DNA from: Methylobacterium sp. GXS13 | GTDB lineage: Bacteria; Pseudomonadota; Alphaproteobacteria; Rhizobiales; Beijerinckiaceae | Assembly: GCF_001455965.1 (NCBI RefSeq) | Contig: NZ_LKKO01000047.1 | Span: 1-64,000 of the forward strand | Direction of reading: 5' to 3' | Length of the DNA stretch: 64,000 nucleotides | Shown here: one piece after another, positions 62,681-64,000 of the stretch | Layout: every line of letters starts with the position of its first letter | Position numbering within the stretch: position 1 is the first letter of the stretch | Program-made: the position numbers and the translations under genes | The notes under the pieces: generated by a model | What the model was told of the DNA's origin: nothing | The model's input: only the letters and a program-made list of their open reading frames with translations | Database searches by the model: none

Positions 62681-64000
62681 TCAGCGGCGGCTCGACGGGG
62701 ATGTCCAGGCAAGCCGTTCGAGACCGAGATGGTCGCGCAGCGTCGTCCCTTCGTAATCCCGACGGAACAGGCCGCGCCGCTGCAGGATCGGCACGACGTG
62801 GTCCACGAAGGTTTCCAAGCCGTCGGGCAACACATCCGGCATCAGGTTGAATCCGTCCGCGGCGCCAGCGTGGAACCAGGCTTCGATGTCGTCAGCAATC
62901 TGCTCGGGCGTACCGACGATGATGCGATGACCGACGCCGCCGCCGAGGGCGCGCAACAGCTGGCGCACCGTCAGATTGTCCCGTCGGGCGAGCGCGACGG
63001 TGCCGATGAACATCGTGTGGTTGGCGTCGGGCGGGAGGGGCAGCGGGTCGGGCAACGGCTTGTCGAGGTCGAGCTGCTCTGGGGCGATCCGCAGCGTCCC
63101 GGCCAGACGGGCGAGGCTGTACTCGAGCGGCACGAACTCCCAGAGTTTGTCCTGACGCCGGCGCGCCTCGGCCTCCGTACCACCGATCACTGTGGCGAGG
63201 CCTGGGAGCACGACGATCGTGGCCGGATCCCGGCCGTACCGCAAGGCGCGGGCCCGCAGGTCTGCGGCATAGGCCGCGCCGTCCGGGATTGTCTGAGCCA
63301 GGGAGAACACCGCGTCGGCGGTGGCGGCGGCAAGCTCACGGCCATCCTCCGATCCGCCGGCCTGCACCGTCACGGGCCTGCCTTGCGGCGAGCGCGGCAC
63401 GGTGAGCGGCCCGGCGACGCTGTAATGGGGGCCGCGATGGTCGATGGCGTGGACCTTGGAACCGTCGGCGAAGCGTCCGCTCGCCTTGTCGCCCACCAGC
63501 GCATCGTCCTCCCAGCTGTCCCAGAGGGCGTGGACGACCTGCGTGAACTCCCGGGCGCGGGCGTAGCGCGCGCCATGCTCGGACACCCCGGCGAAGCCGA
63601 AATTGCGGCCCGCGGCGGCGTCCGCCGTGGTGACCACGTTCCAGCCCACCCGGCCACGGCTGACGAGGTCCAGCGTCGCGAAGCGCCGGGCCAGATTGTA
63701 CGGCTCGTTGTAGCTGGTGGAGGCGGTGGCGATCAGCCCGACATGGGTGGTCGCGGCGGCCACGCTCGCCAGCACGATCGTCGGTTCGAGCGCCATGAAC
63801 GGCCGGTAATCGATCCGGTCGTTGATCGCCGGCGTGTCGGCCAGAAAGATCGCGTCGAGCTTACCGCGCTCCGCGATGCGGGCGACGCGCACGTAGTGGT
63901 CGATGTCGATGAAGGCGTCGGGCCGGCTGTCCGGCAGCCGCCAAGCCGAGGGATAGACGCCGGAATGCAGCAGGTTGACGTTGAGGTGGAGTTCTCGCCG
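62681..64000 (-). CDS. LLM-class flavin-dependent monooxygenase (NtaA/SnaA/DszA type), partial
   Basis: At least 440 codons open to the window edge; the start lies beyond 64000. Visible family motifs: HSGVYPSAWRLPDSRPDAF near the N-terminus, ARIAERGKLDAIFLADTPAI, HVGLIATASTSYNEPYNLAR, the FMN-phosphate region GRVGWNVVTTADAAAGRNFG and VQAGGSEDGRELAAATADAV. The C-terminal helical part contains IIVGTPEQIADDIEAWFHAGA and MPDVLPDGLETFVDHVVPIL. These enzymes use FMNH2 from a partner reductase to oxidise sulfonates, nitrilotriacetate-like compounds or dibenzothiophene. No partner is visible. It converges with binding protein 2. Confidence 0.92.
   Translation of the reverse strand, partial: RRELHLNVNLLHSGVYPSAWRLPDSRPDAFIDIDHYVRVARIAERGKLDAIFLADTPAINDRIDYRPFMALEPTIVLASVAAATTHVGLIATASTSYNEPYNLARRFATLDLVSRGRVGWNVVTTADAAAGRNFGFAGVSEHGARYARAREFTQVVHALWDSWEDDALVGDKASGRFADGSKVHAIDHRGPHYSVAGPLTVPRSPQGRPVTVQAGGSEDGRELAAATADAVFSLAQTIPDGAAYAADLRARALRYGRDPATIVVLPGLATVIGGTEAEARRRQDKLWEFVPLEYSLARLAGTLRIAPEQLDLDKPLPDPLPLPPDANHTMFIGTVALARRDNLTVRQLLRALGGGVGHRIIVGTPEQIADDIEAWFHAGAADGFNLMPDVLPDGLETFVDHVVPILQRRGLFRRDYEGTTLRDHLGLERLAWTSPSSRR

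Overview
This is a high-GC alphaproteobacterial chromosomal window, most likely Methylobacterium or a close Hyphomicrobiales relative. I infer this from gene content, not from a search: a GapR (DUF2312) nucleoid protein, the TIGR02302/DUF4175 - twin-TM (HIG1) - PduO-type adenosyltransferase - etfBA - 3-hydroxyacyl-CoA dehydrogenase order, an intracellular PHB depolymerase, YacG/Maf, and hpf-ptsN. Most of the window is ordinary core genome. I see no transposase, integrase, CRISPR array or phage gene.

Layout. 1-8.4 kb: end of a secreted Gly-rich protein, a KgtP-type MFS transporter, an exported alpha/beta hydrolase, gapR, purC, a Crp-type regulator, a PAS protein, a ketopantoate-reductase-like protein and tRNA-Phe. 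8.4-19.4 kb: maf-yacG, phaZ, the DUF4175 protein, a twin-TM protein, a PagL-like deacylase, cobalamin adenosyltransferase, etfB, etfA and hbd. This is a C4/acyl-CoA and PHB-related neighbourhood. 19.4-32.3 kb: a quinone oxidoreductase, an orphan LivJ-type binding protein, upp, a chemoreceptor behind an AT-rich leader with a possible sigma-54 promoter, DUF2852, TetR, periplasmic thioredoxin, a GT2 glycosyltransferase, two tandem AraC paralogues and a zinc-ribbon/DUF3426 protein. 32.4-45.3 kb: ftsE-ftsX-ydcF, ptsN and hpf, opgG-opgH (periplasmic glucans), a decay zone with a cupin remnant and a multiply frameshifted DUF3108 gene, three short genes, and tex. 45.3-51.1 kb: two almost identical flagellin genes with a shared 5'-leader hairpin, followed by a TPR/SPINDLY-type (GT41) glycosyltransferase. 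51.3-56.4 kb: tRNA-Ser, tRNA-Gln, then a DUF2946 - PepSY-TM - DUF2946 - TonB-dependent receptor cassette, whose second DUF2946 gene carries a C11 tract. 56.5-62.4 kb: a signalling module made of a PF04392-type binding protein, a Cache-like/HAMP histidine kinase, a stand-alone receiver and a receiver-adenylate cyclase, all joined by 4-bp ATGA overlaps, and then a second PF04392-type binding protein. 62.7-64 kb: a partial flavin-dependent monooxygenase.

The best candidate for an undescribed system is 56.5-62.4 kb. Two periplasmic binding proteins with no permease or ATPase bracket a histidine kinase and a cyclase response regulator, which suggests ligand sensing that ends in cAMP. Secondary points of interest are the flagellin pair with its shared leader hairpin and neighbouring GT41 enzyme, the possibly phase-variable DUF2946/TonB cassette, and the pseudogene cluster at 40.6-41.8 kb.
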